DNA from: Halalkaliarchaeum desulfuricum
Lineage (GTDB): Archaea; Halobacteriota; Halobacteria; Halobacteriales; Haloferacaceae
Reading direction: 5' to 3'
DNA length: 64,000 nt
Assembly: GCF_002952775.1 (NCBI RefSeq)
Contig: NZ_CP025066.1
Location: 3,162,001-3,226,000, forward strand
The notes under the pieces were generated by a model, which saw only the letters and a list, made by a program, of their open reading frames with translations, was not told the DNA's origin and did not search any database. The position numbers and the translations under genes were made by a program. Below, in pieces: positions 34,369 to 42,667 of this stretch (positions are counted from its first letter, which is position 1; each line of letters opens with the position of its first letter).

Positions 34369-34791
34369 TCAGTCGTCCCGAATCGACGCCGCGATGTCGT
34401 CCAGTTCCTCGTCGGCGAGGTCGGGAGGGCTGCCGGCAACGCCGTGGATCGGGCCGCCGCCGTCGCCCTCGAACCGGGGGACGATGTGGACGTGAACGTG
34501 GGGGATCTCCTGGCCTGCTGCGGGACCGTCGTTGATCCCGATTGTGATGGCGTCGGCGTCGACGGCCGCTTCGATCCGGGGAGTGAGCTCGTGGACGGCG
34601 GCAAACAGGTCCGCCGAAAGCGACGCCGGGAGATCGCGAACGCGCTCGTACCCCTCCTTCGGGATGACGAGCGTGTGCCCAGGCGCGAGAGGATTCGCAT
34701 CGAGGAACGCGAGGGTCGTGTCGGTCTCGTGGACGGTACGGGCCGGGATCTCGCCGGCGACGATCTTGTCGAAGATGGTTTCCTCGCTCAT
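34369..34791 (-). CDS. HIT-family nucleotide hydrolase/transferase
   Basis: A 140-residue Hint-type histidine triad protein: FDKIVAGEIPARTVHETD opens the fold, and the active-site triad is HVHVHIVPR (about residues 97-105). HIT proteins cleave AMP-amino or AMP-phosphate bonds (Hint, Fhit types). The C-terminal extension is acidic, as expected here. It leads an operon with the M48-like membrane protein. Confidence 0.92.
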   Translation of the reverse strand: MSEETIFDKIVAGEIPARTVHETDTTLAFLDANPLAPGHTLVIPKEGYERVRDLPASLSADLFAAVHELTPRIEAAVDADAITIGINDGPAAGQEIPHVHVHIVPRFEGDGGGPIHGVAGSPPDLADEELDDIAASIRDD

Positions 34792-34886
34792 GGTCGTTCA
34801 GTCTCCCGGAACGGGCTTGAAACTTCTGTCGCCGGACGGGGGCCGAAAAGCGAAAGACGTACAGTCGACTCTCGTCTACCGGCGTC

Positions 34887-35144
34887 ATGGACGAAACGAT
34901 CACAACACACCTCGCGGAAATAGTCGAACTCGTTCTAGTGACGATCGGTGCCGGCGTCATCTCCGCGGTGGGGATTTACCTCGAATCGCTCGCCGTTGGA
35001 GCGATTTCGGCCGGTCAGTTCGAGGTCGCCGTCTGGCTGTTCGCGGCCGGGGTGGTTGCGCTGTACTTCGGCGTGTACGCGCTCGGCCTCTCGCAGGTCA
35101 TTCCCCGAGTTCGACGGCTTCGGCGATCGCTGGCGCGACCGTAA
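34887..35144 (+). CDS. Small membrane protein
   Basis: An 85-residue protein with two transmembrane helices (about residues 12-36 and 43-67) and a basic tail (RVRRLRRSLARP). No known family was recognised. Its last 47 bp overlap the 3' end of the convergent prs gene, so the two transcripts are complementary at their ends. Confidence 0.65.
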   Translation: MDETITTHLAEIVELVLVTIGAGVISAVGIYLESLAVGAISAGQFEVAVWLFAAGVVALYFGVYALGLSQVIPRVRRLRRSLARP

Positions 35145-35961
35145 CCGACGAAATCGACCGCTCGAGCGTGTCCGTTCCGTAGACGCCATCGATCCCGGAT
35201 CCGGAGAGTTTTATAAAGGCATTGCCGACGAGCAGTGGGTGGACGCACGCGACGAACACCCGGGCGGCCCCCCGCTCTAAGAGCACATCGACGGCGTCGC
35301 TCATCGTCGATCCGGTGGCGATGATGTCGTCGGCGACGACGACGTCCCGGTCGGCGATCTGCGCGTCGCTCGGGGTGATCTCCACGTCGCCGGTGTCGCG
35401 GTCCCTGGTTTTCTCGAAGTAGTCAGTCTCCCCGCGGCCGTAGCCGTCTCGGACGCTGTCGATCAGCTCGACGGCGCCCTCGTCCGGGGCAAGAAACAGC
35501 GGTTCATCGAACTCGTCCGGCAGCGGTTCGGCCAGCCTGTCGGCCGCGTCAATCGACTCGCAGGGGACGTCGAAGAACTCCGTAATCCCGGATTCGTGGG
35601 GGTTGACGACCCCGACCCGGTCTGTTCCCGTCGAGACCGCCCTGGCCATCGCCCGGGCGGACACGGGTTGGCCGTGTTTGAACGCCCTGTCCTGTCTGGT
35701 GTATCCCATGTACGGCAGGACCGTCGTCACCGACTCCGCGCCGGCCTCCCGAACGGCGTCCTGGAGCTGGAGGAGTTCGACGTAGGCGTCGTTGCTGGGG
35801 GTCGCGGCGACGACGACTGCGTGGTCGGCCTCGAACGCTGGAACGCTTGCGAGCGTCTCGCCGTCCGGAAATCTGTCGTACGTGGGCGTCGCGAGCGGGA
35901 GTCCAGTCTCCGCCGCGAGCGCCGCCGAAAGCGCCTGTGACCTGGAGCCGGGAACGATCAT
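35098..35961 (-). CDS. prs: Ribose-phosphate pyrophosphokinase
   Basis: A 287-residue PRPP synthase, making PRPP from ribose 5-phosphate and ATP for nucleotide, histidine and NAD synthesis. Motifs: the N-terminal IVPGSRSQALSAALA, the ATP-site YTRQDRAFKHGQPVSARAMA, the metal-binding NPHES and the PRPP loop DRDVVVADDIIATGSTM. The length matches archaeal class enzymes. ATG 35961 is chosen with a TTTATCG box (coding strand) about 25 nt upstream; 13 codons upstream are left out. Confidence 0.94.
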   Translation of the reverse strand: MIVPGSRSQALSAALAAETGLPLATPTYDRFPDGETLASVPAFEADHAVVVAATPSNDAYVELLQLQDAVREAGAESVTTVLPYMGYTRQDRAFKHGQPVSARAMARAVSTGTDRVGVVNPHESGITEFFDVPCESIDAADRLAEPLPDEFDEPLFLAPDEGAVELIDSVRDGYGRGETDYFEKTRDRDTGDVEITPSDAQIADRDVVVADDIIATGSTMSDAVDVLLERGAARVFVACVHPLLVGNAFIKLSGSGIDGVYGTDTLERSISSVTVAPAIAEAVELGE

Positions 35962-36099
35962 ATCGGGCCTATCTCCCCGGGGCGATAAACCGGTTTCCAA
36001 AGTCCCGCGGAGCGTCGCTCGGCGGACAGCGCCTCATACTGAGTCAACCGGCGGCAGACACCAGAGGATATATGCGGTCGCAAGCTGTAATGTGCGTTG

Positions 36100-36543
36100 A
36101 TGACAACAGAGGACAATTCCGACGTGGAACTGTCGACGAAGACGGTTACTGGAACCCGGATCAGTCCCAAGCGAATGACGATCGACACCGGCGAATCGAC
36201 GTTCACGATCGGGACCGACGGGAGCCCGCTGCATCACCTGCTGGGCGCCTATGCGGCCTGTGTCAACTCGACGGGAAGCCAGGTGGCACGCGACTGGGAC
36301 ATCGAGATCGAGAGCCTCGAGGTGTCCGTTGAAGCGAGCTACGATTCCCGAGTCTACCTGGGCGAGGACGTCGACGCCCGGGCCGGCTTTCAGGGCTTCG
36401 ACGTGACGATCGACGTCGAGGCCGACGCCGACCGGGAGACCCTCGAGGAGTGGCTTGCCGAGATCGAACGGCGCTGTCCCGTGAGCGAGAACATCGAAAA
36501 CGAAACCGAGATCGCGGTGACGCTGTCGGTCGATTCGGCCTAG
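36100..36543 (+). CDS. OsmC/Ohr-family protein
   Basis: A 147-residue OsmC-fold protein. The conserved region DGSPLHHLLGAYAACVNSTGSQVARD holds the first active Cys (about residue 52), and RRCPVSENI near the C-terminus holds the second (about residue 129). OsmC/Ohr proteins reduce organic hydroperoxides with these two cysteines. ATG 36100 is chosen over the in-frame TTG just before it; TATATG about 27 nt upstream fits leaderless expression. Confidence 0.88.
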   Translation: MTTEDNSDVELSTKTVTGTRISPKRMTIDTGESTFTIGTDGSPLHHLLGAYAACVNSTGSQVARDWDIEIESLEVSVEASYDSRVYLGEDVDARAGFQGFDVTIDVEADADRETLEEWLAEIERRCPVSENIENETEIAVTLSVDSA

Positions 36544-36579
36544 CTGGGGCCGACGCAGTCGAGCCGAGTTCCGTCGAGT

Positions 36580-36759
36580 TCACTTCATACCGAAGAGCCG
36601 CATCACGCTGTCTGCAATCCCTTTGGCGACCAGCGCGAACCCCGCGACGAGTATCATCACGGCGGCGCCGACGATCGGGTCGTGCCAGGTCAACAGCACG
36701 ATCGAGAGGACGATCAAAACGACCCCGAGGAGTCCTTCAATTCCGAGCGTATCGAGCAT
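36580..36759 (-). CDS. Small membrane protein, DUF7470-like
   Basis: A 59-residue protein with two transmembrane helices: GLLGVVLIVLSIVLLTW (residues 8-24) and IVGAAVMILVAGFALVAKGI. It resembles a conserved haloarchaeal small membrane family without known function. The ATG at 36759 is preferred to an upstream start because the 52 preceding codons show no conserved text. Confidence 0.68.
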   Translation of the reverse strand: MLDTLGIEGLLGVVLIVLSIVLLTWHDPIVGAAVMILVAGFALVAKGIADSVMRLFGMK

Positions 36760-36923
36760 ACGCCGGGATGCAACCGGCGGACTGGTAACGGTTCCGATGT
36801 CGACGCAACCGCGAACGTAGTCCGGTTTCGACGCAACCGCGGACGCTGCGTCGGCCAGGTCGACAGGCCAGTCGAACCGAAGCCCATGCCATTTAATTGT
36901 TCGGGCACCAACCATCAGCCAAC

Positions 36924-37208
36924 ATGGGCGAAAACGAGGGGCGACGCGACCTCCGGATGCCGGACGACGACGAGGTGTTCGCGGAGGTCACCAACATGCT
37001 CGGAGCGAATCGCGTGAGAGTACGCTGTGCCGACGGGGTCGAGCGGACGGCACGCATCCCGGGCCGGATGCAAAAGCGGATCTGGATCCGGGAGGGCGAC
37101 ATTGTCCTCGTCGAGCCGTGGGACTGGCAGGACGAAAAGGCGGACGTGACCTGGCGATACGAGAAGTCCGAGGCCGACCAGCTCCGCGAGGAAGGCCACA
37201 TTCGGTGA
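36924..37208 (+). CDS. eif1A: Translation initiation factor aIF1A
   Basis: A 94-residue S1/OB-fold factor that binds the ribosomal A site and stabilises the initiation complex. The conserved core is [27 protein letters not shown], then [32 protein letters not shown]. Complete, with normal length. A TTTAATTG box lies about 27-32 nt before the ATG. Its TGA overlaps the priL ATG, so the two core information-processing genes form an operon. Confidence 0.96.
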   Translation: MGENEGRRDLRMPDDDEVFAEVTNMLGANRVRVRCADGVERTARIPGRMQKRIWIREGDIVLVEPWDWQDEKADVTWRYEKSEADQLREEGHIR

Positions 37209-38299
37209 TGAACCCGCTGGACGCACGGTATCCGTTCTTCGAGTCGGCCCGGACAGCCGTCGAAACGGCCGAGATCTCCCTTCCGGAACTGGTTTCCCGT
37301 GGCGCGCCCGCCGTCGAGCGAGGACGCGAGCGCGTCCAGCGAGCCCTGCTCGAAGGAACCGTCCGCCCGGAGACCGACGACGTCGATCCGGAAACGGAAC
37401 TGCTTTCGTATCCGATCGCACGGATCCTGGTGTCGCTTCTGGACTCCACTGCCGCGATCGACAAGTACGCCGCAGCCGAGGCGTCGACCGCGATCGAACG
37501 GATCCGCGAGGACGTCGCGCGGGAAGACGACCTCCGGTCGACCCAGACGACGAATCTGGATCTCGACGACGTGCTGGCGGAGTTCGACCTTGCAGACGAC
37601 GTACAGCCCGACGATCGGTCCCACCAGGGACACGGCGAACAGTGGTATCGGATCGACGTCGGCGCGTACCTGTCGCTGTCGTCGTCCAGCTGGGGTCGCG
37701 AGTGGCGACTCGTCGCGCGCGAACTCGACGAGGGCGAGGTAAGAATTACCGGGGCGGATCTGTTCGAACTGCTGGAGACGGCGATCCGCGACCGGATCGC
37801 CGCGGGGCTTCCGTTCGACCTCCCACGGGAAGAAGGACTCGGGGCAGAACTCGAACCCCAGGTGACGGATCTTCGGGGCCTGTTGTCCGACCGGACGCGG
37901 GTCCACGACATCGACGTCGTCGCACCGGAACTGTTCCCGCCGTGTCTGCGAAACCTGATCGACAAGGCCGAGCGGGGAACGGAACTGTCTTCCGTCGAGG
38001 GGTTCTCGCTGATGGCGTTCCTGGCCGGGATCGGGATGTCCGCAGACGAGATCGTCGCCTTCTGTGCCGACACCTCCCTGGAGGTCGAGACGCTCCGCTA
38101 CCAGTTGGAGTATCTCCGCGACGAATCGGGATCGCAGTATCCGCCGCCGTCCTGCGAGACGCTGTCGGCGTACGGGATCTGTCACAACGAGGACGACCAC
38201 TGGAAGGTGGCCTCCCATCCGCTCGCGTACTACGAAACGCGGGTCGAAGAGGTCGACTCGGACGCGATCACGGACTGGCGGGCGACGACGAACGCGTGA
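37208..38299 (+). CDS. priL: DNA primase large subunit
   Basis: A 363-residue PriL, partner of PriS in making RNA primers. The all-helical N-terminal domain (residues 1-170) is followed by the Fe-S domain with four conserved cysteines, in FPPCLRNLI, VAFCADTS, PPSCETLSAY and GICHNEDD, which hold a 4Fe-4S cluster in the family. Gly-rich HQGHGEQWYRIDVGAYLSL is a conserved family motif. Start chosen at the ATG overlapping the aIF1A stop. Confidence 0.93.
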   Translation: MNPLDARYPFFESARTAVETAEISLPELVSRGAPAVERGRERVQRALLEGTVRPETDDVDPETELLSYPIARILVSLLDSTAAIDKYAAAEASTAIERIREDVAREDDLRSTQTTNLDLDDVLAEFDLADDVQPDDRSHQGHGEQWYRIDVGAYLSLSSSSWGREWRLVARELDEGEVRITGADLFELLETAIRDRIAAGLPFDLPREEGLGAELEPQVTDLRGLLSDRTRVHDIDVVAPELFPPCLRNLIDKAERGTELSSVEGFSLMAFLAGIGMSADEIVAFCADTSLEVETLRYQLEYLRDESGSQYPPPSCETLSAYGICHNEDDHWKVASHPLAYYETRVEEVDSDAITDWRATTNA

Positions 38300-38343
38300 C
38301 ACGTGGAATCCGGGAGCCCTCTGACGGACGCCTCCCGAGTCGC

Positions 38344-38550
38344 TCACTTGGTGCGATCGAGGTAAAAGCCGACCGCGGCCATCAGGAAGACGAACGCCAC
38401 GAGCAGGCCGACGATAGCCATCGCGCCGGCTTCCGGCAGCGAGTCGCCGCCGTCGTAAAAGATCCCGACCCCGACCAGCGCAGCGAGAAACACGGCGACA
38501 GCGGAGATCGAAACGATCGTCTTCCGACGCACCTCCTCGTCGATTTCCAT
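38344..38550 (-). CDS. Small membrane protein, DUF7472-like
   Basis: A 68-residue protein with an acidic N-terminus (MEIDEEVRRKTIV) and two transmembrane helices (about residues 11-31 and 43-63), matching a small conserved haloarchaeal family of unknown function. It is convergent with priL and divergent from the SWIM-protein gene. Confidence 0.72.
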   Translation of the reverse strand: MEIDEEVRRKTIVSISAVAVFLAALVGVGIFYDGGDSLPEAGAMAIVGLLVAFVFLMAAVGFYLDRTK

Positions 38551-38707
38551 ACCCAGCGGTATCCCCGCACTTCACAAAAGGCCGTCGAATGTCCGCAGAC
38601 GGGAATCGGCCGCAGAACACGACCAACGCGGCGCTTTCGGCCCGAACGTTCACGTTTGGCGGGTGCGTAGTTCCAGCCGAAGTCGGGGTGAGTCCCCGGG
38701 AGAAACG

Positions 38708-39412
38708 ATGACGACACCCGAAACGGCGGAGTCGACCGAGACACCCGAAACGCCCGAAACAGGGGAAACTGTTTCCGAAACAGCCACGCGTACGTCCGGC
38801 GTTTCGGGACGCACTCACCGGGCGTTGACCGAGGAGATGACGGTTCGGCCGCTCCGGGACGGCCGGTACGTGGTCGAAACGGACGGGGGGACGTACGTCG
38901 TGGACATCGACGACGCGTCCTGTACCTGCCCGGATCACGCCATCCGCAGGGAGTACTGCAAACACCTCCGGCGCGTCGCCTTCGAGATCGCCGCCGAATC
39001 CGTCCCCGCCCCCGAAGAACGGCTGGGCGCCTGTGCGGTCTGCGGTCGGGAGCTGTTCGTCCCTCGCTGCGAGTCGGGATCGTATCTGTGTGAGGAACAC
39101 CGACCCGCAGTCGGCGAGGTCGTCCGCGACCGGGAAACCGGCTCGTTGCTGGTCGTCGTCGCGGTCACGACCGACCGGGCGGACGCCGTCGAGACCGACG
39201 AGGGGCGGATCGTGGCCGAGTATCCGACGAACACCGGCTACGGGGACCACGAGCCGGTCGTCCGCGCGGTGTACGCCTCGGGGCTCGCCCCGGATCGCGA
39301 CGTCGGAGATCTGAAGCCGTACAGCTTCCCTGCCTCCCGGATCGTTCGGCTGGAGAGATCACACCGAGGGCCGGTGGTTTCGGTGCCGGAAAATCCCAAA
39401 TCTCACTGTTGA
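38708..39412 (+). CDS. SWIM zinc-finger protein
   Basis: A 234-residue protein: a Thr/Glu-Pro-rich disordered N-terminus (residues 1-35), then the SWIM finger CTCPDHAIRREYCKH (CXC, then CKH; about residues 78-92). A second zinc-type pair follows, CAVCGREL with YLCEEH. SWIM fingers mediate DNA or protein binding in varied contexts; haloarchaeal members are conserved but not functionally assigned. The ATG lies just after a purine-rich stretch (GGGAGAAACG). Confidence 0.88.
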   Translation: MTTPETAESTETPETPETGETVSETATRTSGVSGRTHRALTEEMTVRPLRDGRYVVETDGGTYVVDIDDASCTCPDHAIRREYCKHLRRVAFEIAAESVPAPEERLGACAVCGRELFVPRCESGSYLCEEHRPAVGEVVRDRETGSLLVVVAVTTDRADAVETDEGRIVAEYPTNTGYGDHEPVVRAVYASGLAPDRDVGDLKPYSFPASRIVRLERSHRGPVVSVPENPKSHC

Positions 39413-39511
39413 ACACGGGGTTTCGGACAGTTAATTCGGGTTAACTCGGCGGTAAACCGCACTGACGGTCGTCCCGATTAATGTAGGGAGGGGTATATTA
39501 CTGAAGCGAGC

Positions 39512-40504
39512 ATGAATTCGAAAACGCTGCTTTCCCTCGCACTCGCCTTCGTCGTGATCGCCGGCGGCGCGTCGGCGGCCGTCGCAGGCACAGATGGCGG
39601 CCTCCAGGTGGACGTCGCCCAGAACGACGCCACCGCAGAGGTCACCGTCGAGGTAACGCACAACAACACGTCGGTCGAGAACGCACAGGTGAACGTCACC
39701 GTCGATGACGAGGACGCAACCTACGCCGACGCTGGCGACTACCAAACTAACGAAGACGGAATCGTCGAACTGTCGGCACCTGACGAAGAGGTGAACGTCA
39801 CCGTGACGGTTGACTACGAGAACGAAACCACGTCGGTTTCGACGACCCTCGAGGCCGCGCCTGGATTCCAGGTGAACGTCGACCAGGACCCCGGTGAGGA
39901 CGCCATCGTGACCGTCACCGACAACGGGACCGCCGTCGAGAACGCCACGGTGAACGTCACCCTCGTCGACGAGGACGAGAACGTCACCTACGACGGTGTG
40001 GGCGAATACGAAACCGACGAGGACGGTACCGTCGTGCTGCCGGCACCCTACGAGACGGTGGAAGTCGAGGTCACGGCCACGCACGAGGATCGCACTGCCT
40101 CGACGATTGTGACGCTCGAGGCCTACGAGGGCGATCCGTCTCTGCCGTTCGGTCAGCAGCTCCAGGGATACATGGATACAATCGAGGATGACGAGCACCC
40201 GTTCGGCCACCACGTGGCGAACTGGGTGACGAAGAACAACCCGGGTAACGCTCCCGCTCACGCTGGCCCGCCGGCTCAGGCCGGTCCCCCGGACCACGCT
40301 GGACCCGGTGCTGACGGCGACGCCAAAAACGAATCCGACGGCCAGGGTCCCCCGGAACACGCTGGACCCGGTGCTGACGGCGACGCCAAGAACGAATCCA
40401 ACGGTCAGGGTCCCCCGGACCACGCTGGCCCTGGTGATAAGAGCGAAGCCAAAAACGGAACTGACGACGTGCGCGGTCCGCCGGCTCACGCCGGTCCCCC
40501 CTGA
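39512..40504 (+). CDS. Secreted beta-domain protein with Gly/Pro-rich repeats, frameshifted 3' end
   Basis: A 330-residue exported protein: signal peptide (residues 1-26, ending AVAG), two Ig-like repeats (QVDVAQNDATAEVTVEV..., then QVNVDQDPGEDAIVTVT...) and a C-terminal run of 21-residue repeats (GPPDHAGPGADGDAKNES type). It has many N-glycosylation sequons (NNT, NVT, NGT). The frame ends in a CCCCCC tract (40496-40501); with one C fewer it would read on to 40592, adding an acidic tail (HAEDDADEDDEEND...). Other copies of that repeat have five Cs. Either a sequencing error, a mutation, or slippage-based switching. Confidence 0.75.
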   Translation: MNSKTLLSLALAFVVIAGGASAAVAGTDGGLQVDVAQNDATAEVTVEVTHNNTSVENAQVNVTVDDEDATYADAGDYQTNEDGIVELSAPDEEVNVTVTVDYENETTSVSTTLEAAPGFQVNVDQDPGEDAIVTVTDNGTAVENATVNVTLVDEDENVTYDGVGEYETDEDGTVVLPAPYETVEVEVTATHEDRTASTIVTLEAYEGDPSLPFGQQLQGYMDTIEDDEHPFGHHVANWVTKNNPGNAPAHAGPPAQAGPPDHAGPGADGDAKNESDGQGPPEHAGPGADGDAKNESNGQGPPDHAGPGDKSEAKNGTDDVRGPPAHAGPP

Positions 40505-40592
40505 CCACGCGGGCGGACCACACGCCGAGGATGATGCTGACGAAGACGACGAGGAGAACGATGACGACGAAGACGACACAGAAGACGAGTAG
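40501..40592 (+). other. Out-of-frame acidic tail of the secreted protein
   Basis: In the frame shifted by one base, PPDHAGGPHAEDDADEDDEE and NDDDEDDTEDE lead to TAG at 40590-40592. The acidic text fits the protein and repeats its HAG motif, so this segment was probably once, or sometimes is, part of the same gene. Confidence 0.6.
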
Positions 40593-40698
40593 ATAACTAA
40601 AAAGCGAGCGGAAGCTCCGACCCTGTTTTTCTCGTTCGATGACAATTATCGGCGGTGATTAAGCCTCGCTGTGCGAACCGTCTCCCTGTGAGGAAACT

Positions 40699-41457
40699 AT
40701 GACAGGGGACGACTCAACGGCGCACTACGATCGGACGAAGGAACTGGCCACCGACTCGCCGACACTCATCGAGGGGCTGCCCGGACTGGGACTGGTCGCG
40801 TCGATCGCGGTCGATCAGATCACGAAACAGCTCGAACTCGAACAGCACGGAACCATCAGGTCGGACGAGTTCCCGCCGGTCGCGTCGTTCAACGACGGCC
40901 GTGTCCGTGACACAGTGCGGGTGTACGCCGGGAAAGATCCGGACGTGATGACGCTGCAAAGCGACGTGCCGATCCCGCCGAACGCCGTCGAATGCTTGAG
41001 CAAGTGTGTGTTGACCGATCTGGCCGAAGACTTCGAGAAGGCGGTGTTTCTCGCGGGCGCTCCCGCCGAGACGGAAACGGAAATCGGAGAGATCGTGGGC
41101 GTCGCGACGACCGACGAGTTGGAGACGGATCTCGTGGACGCGGGGATCCCGCTGGCCGAGGGGGCCGGCGTGATCGGCGGCATAACGGGTGGACTGTTGG
41201 CTTCCTGCTATCACAACGACATCCCGGCGTCCGTGCTCGTCGTCCGGTCGCACCCGTACATCCCGGACCCGGGGGCCGCCCGTGAGGTGGTCGAGAACGC
41301 CCTCGAACCGCTCGTCGACTTCGACATCGACACCCAGGAACTGCTCGAGCAGGCCGAGGAAATCCAGCGGCAGAAACAGCAGATCGCACAGCAACTCCAG
41401 CAGTATCAACAACAGCAGCAGGAACAGCAGCCACAGACGTCGGGAATGTTTCAGTAG
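40699..41457 (+). CDS. PAC2-family proteasome assembly chaperone-like protein
   Basis: A 252-residue PAC2/PbaB-type protein. The core (PTLIEGLPGLGLVASIAVDQITKQL; FPPVASFNDGRV; VFLAGAPAE; EGAGVIGGITGGLLASCYHNDI) matches archaeal homologues of the proteasome assembly chaperone. The C-terminus is a Gln-rich coiled coil (QIAQQLQQYQQQQQEQQPQT), unusual for the acidic proteome. It likely assists 20S assembly or a related complex. The Usp gene follows 12 bp after it. Confidence 0.85.
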   Translation: MTGDDSTAHYDRTKELATDSPTLIEGLPGLGLVASIAVDQITKQLELEQHGTIRSDEFPPVASFNDGRVRDTVRVYAGKDPDVMTLQSDVPIPPNAVECLSKCVLTDLAEDFEKAVFLAGAPAETETEIGEIVGVATTDELETDLVDAGIPLAEGAGVIGGITGGLLASCYHNDIPASVLVVRSHPYIPDPGAAREVVENALEPLVDFDIDTQELLEQAEEIQRQKQQIAQQLQQYQQQQQEQQPQTSGMFQ

Positions 41458-41469
41458 CGGAAAACCACT

Positions 41470-41916
41470 ATGACCGATAATATTCTCGTCCCGATGGACG
41501 GCTCGCCGCTGTCGGTCGAGGCGCTGCGGCACGCGCTGACGACGTTTCCGGACGCGTCGATCACCGTGTTGCACGTCGTCGACCTGTTCGAACCGGGCTA
41601 CGGCACCGCGCCCGAATTCGAGAGTTCCTACGAGCCGTTGATGGGGACCGACGAGTGGTACGAACGGGCCGACGAGGTCACCGAACAGCTGTTTAGGGAG
41701 GTTGATTCGGTTGCTGCGGATTACGATCGCGAGGTCGAGACGACCTCGGAGATCGGCGACCCGAAACGGATCATCGTCGACTACACGGAGGAAGAAGACG
41801 TCGATCACGTCGTCCTCGGGGCGCATGGACGAACCGAAAAAGAACGGTCGCTGTTCGGGAGCGTCACCGAGGTGGTGGCGAGGCGGGTCAGCGTTCCCGT
41901 GACGCTCATCCGGTGA
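41470..41916 (+). CDS. Universal stress protein, UspA family
   Basis: A 148-residue UspA-fold protein: ILVPMDGSPLSVEALRHAL at the N-terminus, and the ATP-binding motif GAHGRTEKERSLFGSVTEVVARR, matching G-X2-G-X9-G(S/T), close to the C-terminus, with VSVPVTLIR as the last strand. It probably binds ATP and forms dimers. It follows the PAC2 gene by 12 bp and may share its transcript. Confidence 0.93.
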   Translation: MTDNILVPMDGSPLSVEALRHALTTFPDASITVLHVVDLFEPGYGTAPEFESSYEPLMGTDEWYERADEVTEQLFREVDSVAADYDREVETTSEIGDPKRIIVDYTEEEDVDHVVLGAHGRTEKERSLFGSVTEVVARRVSVPVTLIR

Positions 41917-42394
41917 GGCGGGCCAGAGGGGCGAATACTCGTCTCACCGGGTCGATCCTTTCGAGTGGATTTATCTGGTCGGGACGGATGATGTCCGAAA
42001 CTACAGGTGGAAGTTCACCACCCAACTCGAACTGCTCGAACTGCTCGAAGAGGCCGTTGACGATGTCGTCTCTCTTTTTCGGGGGCGACCACGGTCCAAC
42101 GTCTCATCGCCGTTACTCCGTGCTGTCGGCGAAGGGGCAGTCCAACTGACCGATGGACGAGCAGTCCGCTGCGATCCTCGTCGAGTTCTGGATCCCATAA
42201 TATCCCTATATTTGAGCCACAACCGACAACCTGCGGGAGGCTGTACACTCGATTTCCCCTCTGGACCGAGGGGTGGTCGTCGGGTACCGGCATGCTCGAT
42301 ACGACCTCCGCTGTCGTTCCCTGGCAGTGGCACTCCCATTTTTGTGAGCCGGGATCTCGAGGCAGTCGGCACGATCACGACCGGGATGAATTAG
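41903..42394 (+). other. Open frame without a start codon, possible remnant
   Basis: About 160 codons without a stop, overlapping the end of the Usp gene. The text (YSSHRVDPFEWIYLVGTDD, then NYRWKFTTQLELLELLEEA) looks protein-like for the first 80 codons and less so after, with no ATG or GTG at its beginning (only TTG at 42212). Likely the truncated 3' part of an unrecognised gene, adjacent to the tRNA repeat. Nothing else is seen here. Confidence 0.3.
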
Positions 42395-42408
42395 GGGTGG
42401 ATTTTAAG

Positions 42409-42427
42409 TAGTCCCGGGCGGATTCGA
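42409..42427 (-). repeat. Partial copy of the tRNA-Gln 3' end (att-like)
   Basis: TAGTCCCGGGCGGATTCGA at 42409-42427 is identical to the 19 bp at 42527-42545, the 3' end of tRNA-Gln including its discriminator. Such 3'-end copies are the typical mark of tyrosine-recombinase integration at a tRNA gene. The copies are only 118 bp apart, so no element remains between them. Confidence 0.6.
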
Positions 42428-42526
42428 CCCTCACTCGCTCCCGTTCGCTCGCTTCGCTCGCTCACCTCCCGCTCCCTGGTTCGAATCCGCGTGAAAACGA
42501 ATAGCGCTCGCTTCGCTCGCGCAATA

Positions 42527-42599
42527 TAGTCCCGGGCGGATTCGAACCGCCGTCAACGGCTCCAAAGGCCGCTATGATTGGCCACTACACCACGGGACT
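42527..42599 (-). tRNA. tRNA-Gln (anticodon TTG)
   Basis: Reverse strand reads AGTCCCGTGGTGTAGTGGCC, with the anticodon arm GCGGC-CTTTGGA-GCCGT (T33 followed by TTG) and the T arm GGCGGTTCGAATCCGCC. The acceptor AGTCCCG pairs with CGGGACT, followed by discriminator A. 73 nt, no intron, CCA not encoded. Its 3' end is duplicated 118 bp away. Confidence 0.93.
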
Positions 42600-42667
42600 G
42601 CACTCGGGTATTACCGCTTGGGATACCAAACAGTTGCGGTTCGGATCAACGACGGTCCGGCCACTTT

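Noticed and set aside
42436-42515. CGCTCGCTTCGCTCGC runs near tRNA-Gln as a CRISPR-like array
   Set aside because: Low-complexity hairpin-forming sequence common in haloarchaeal genomes, without regular spacers.
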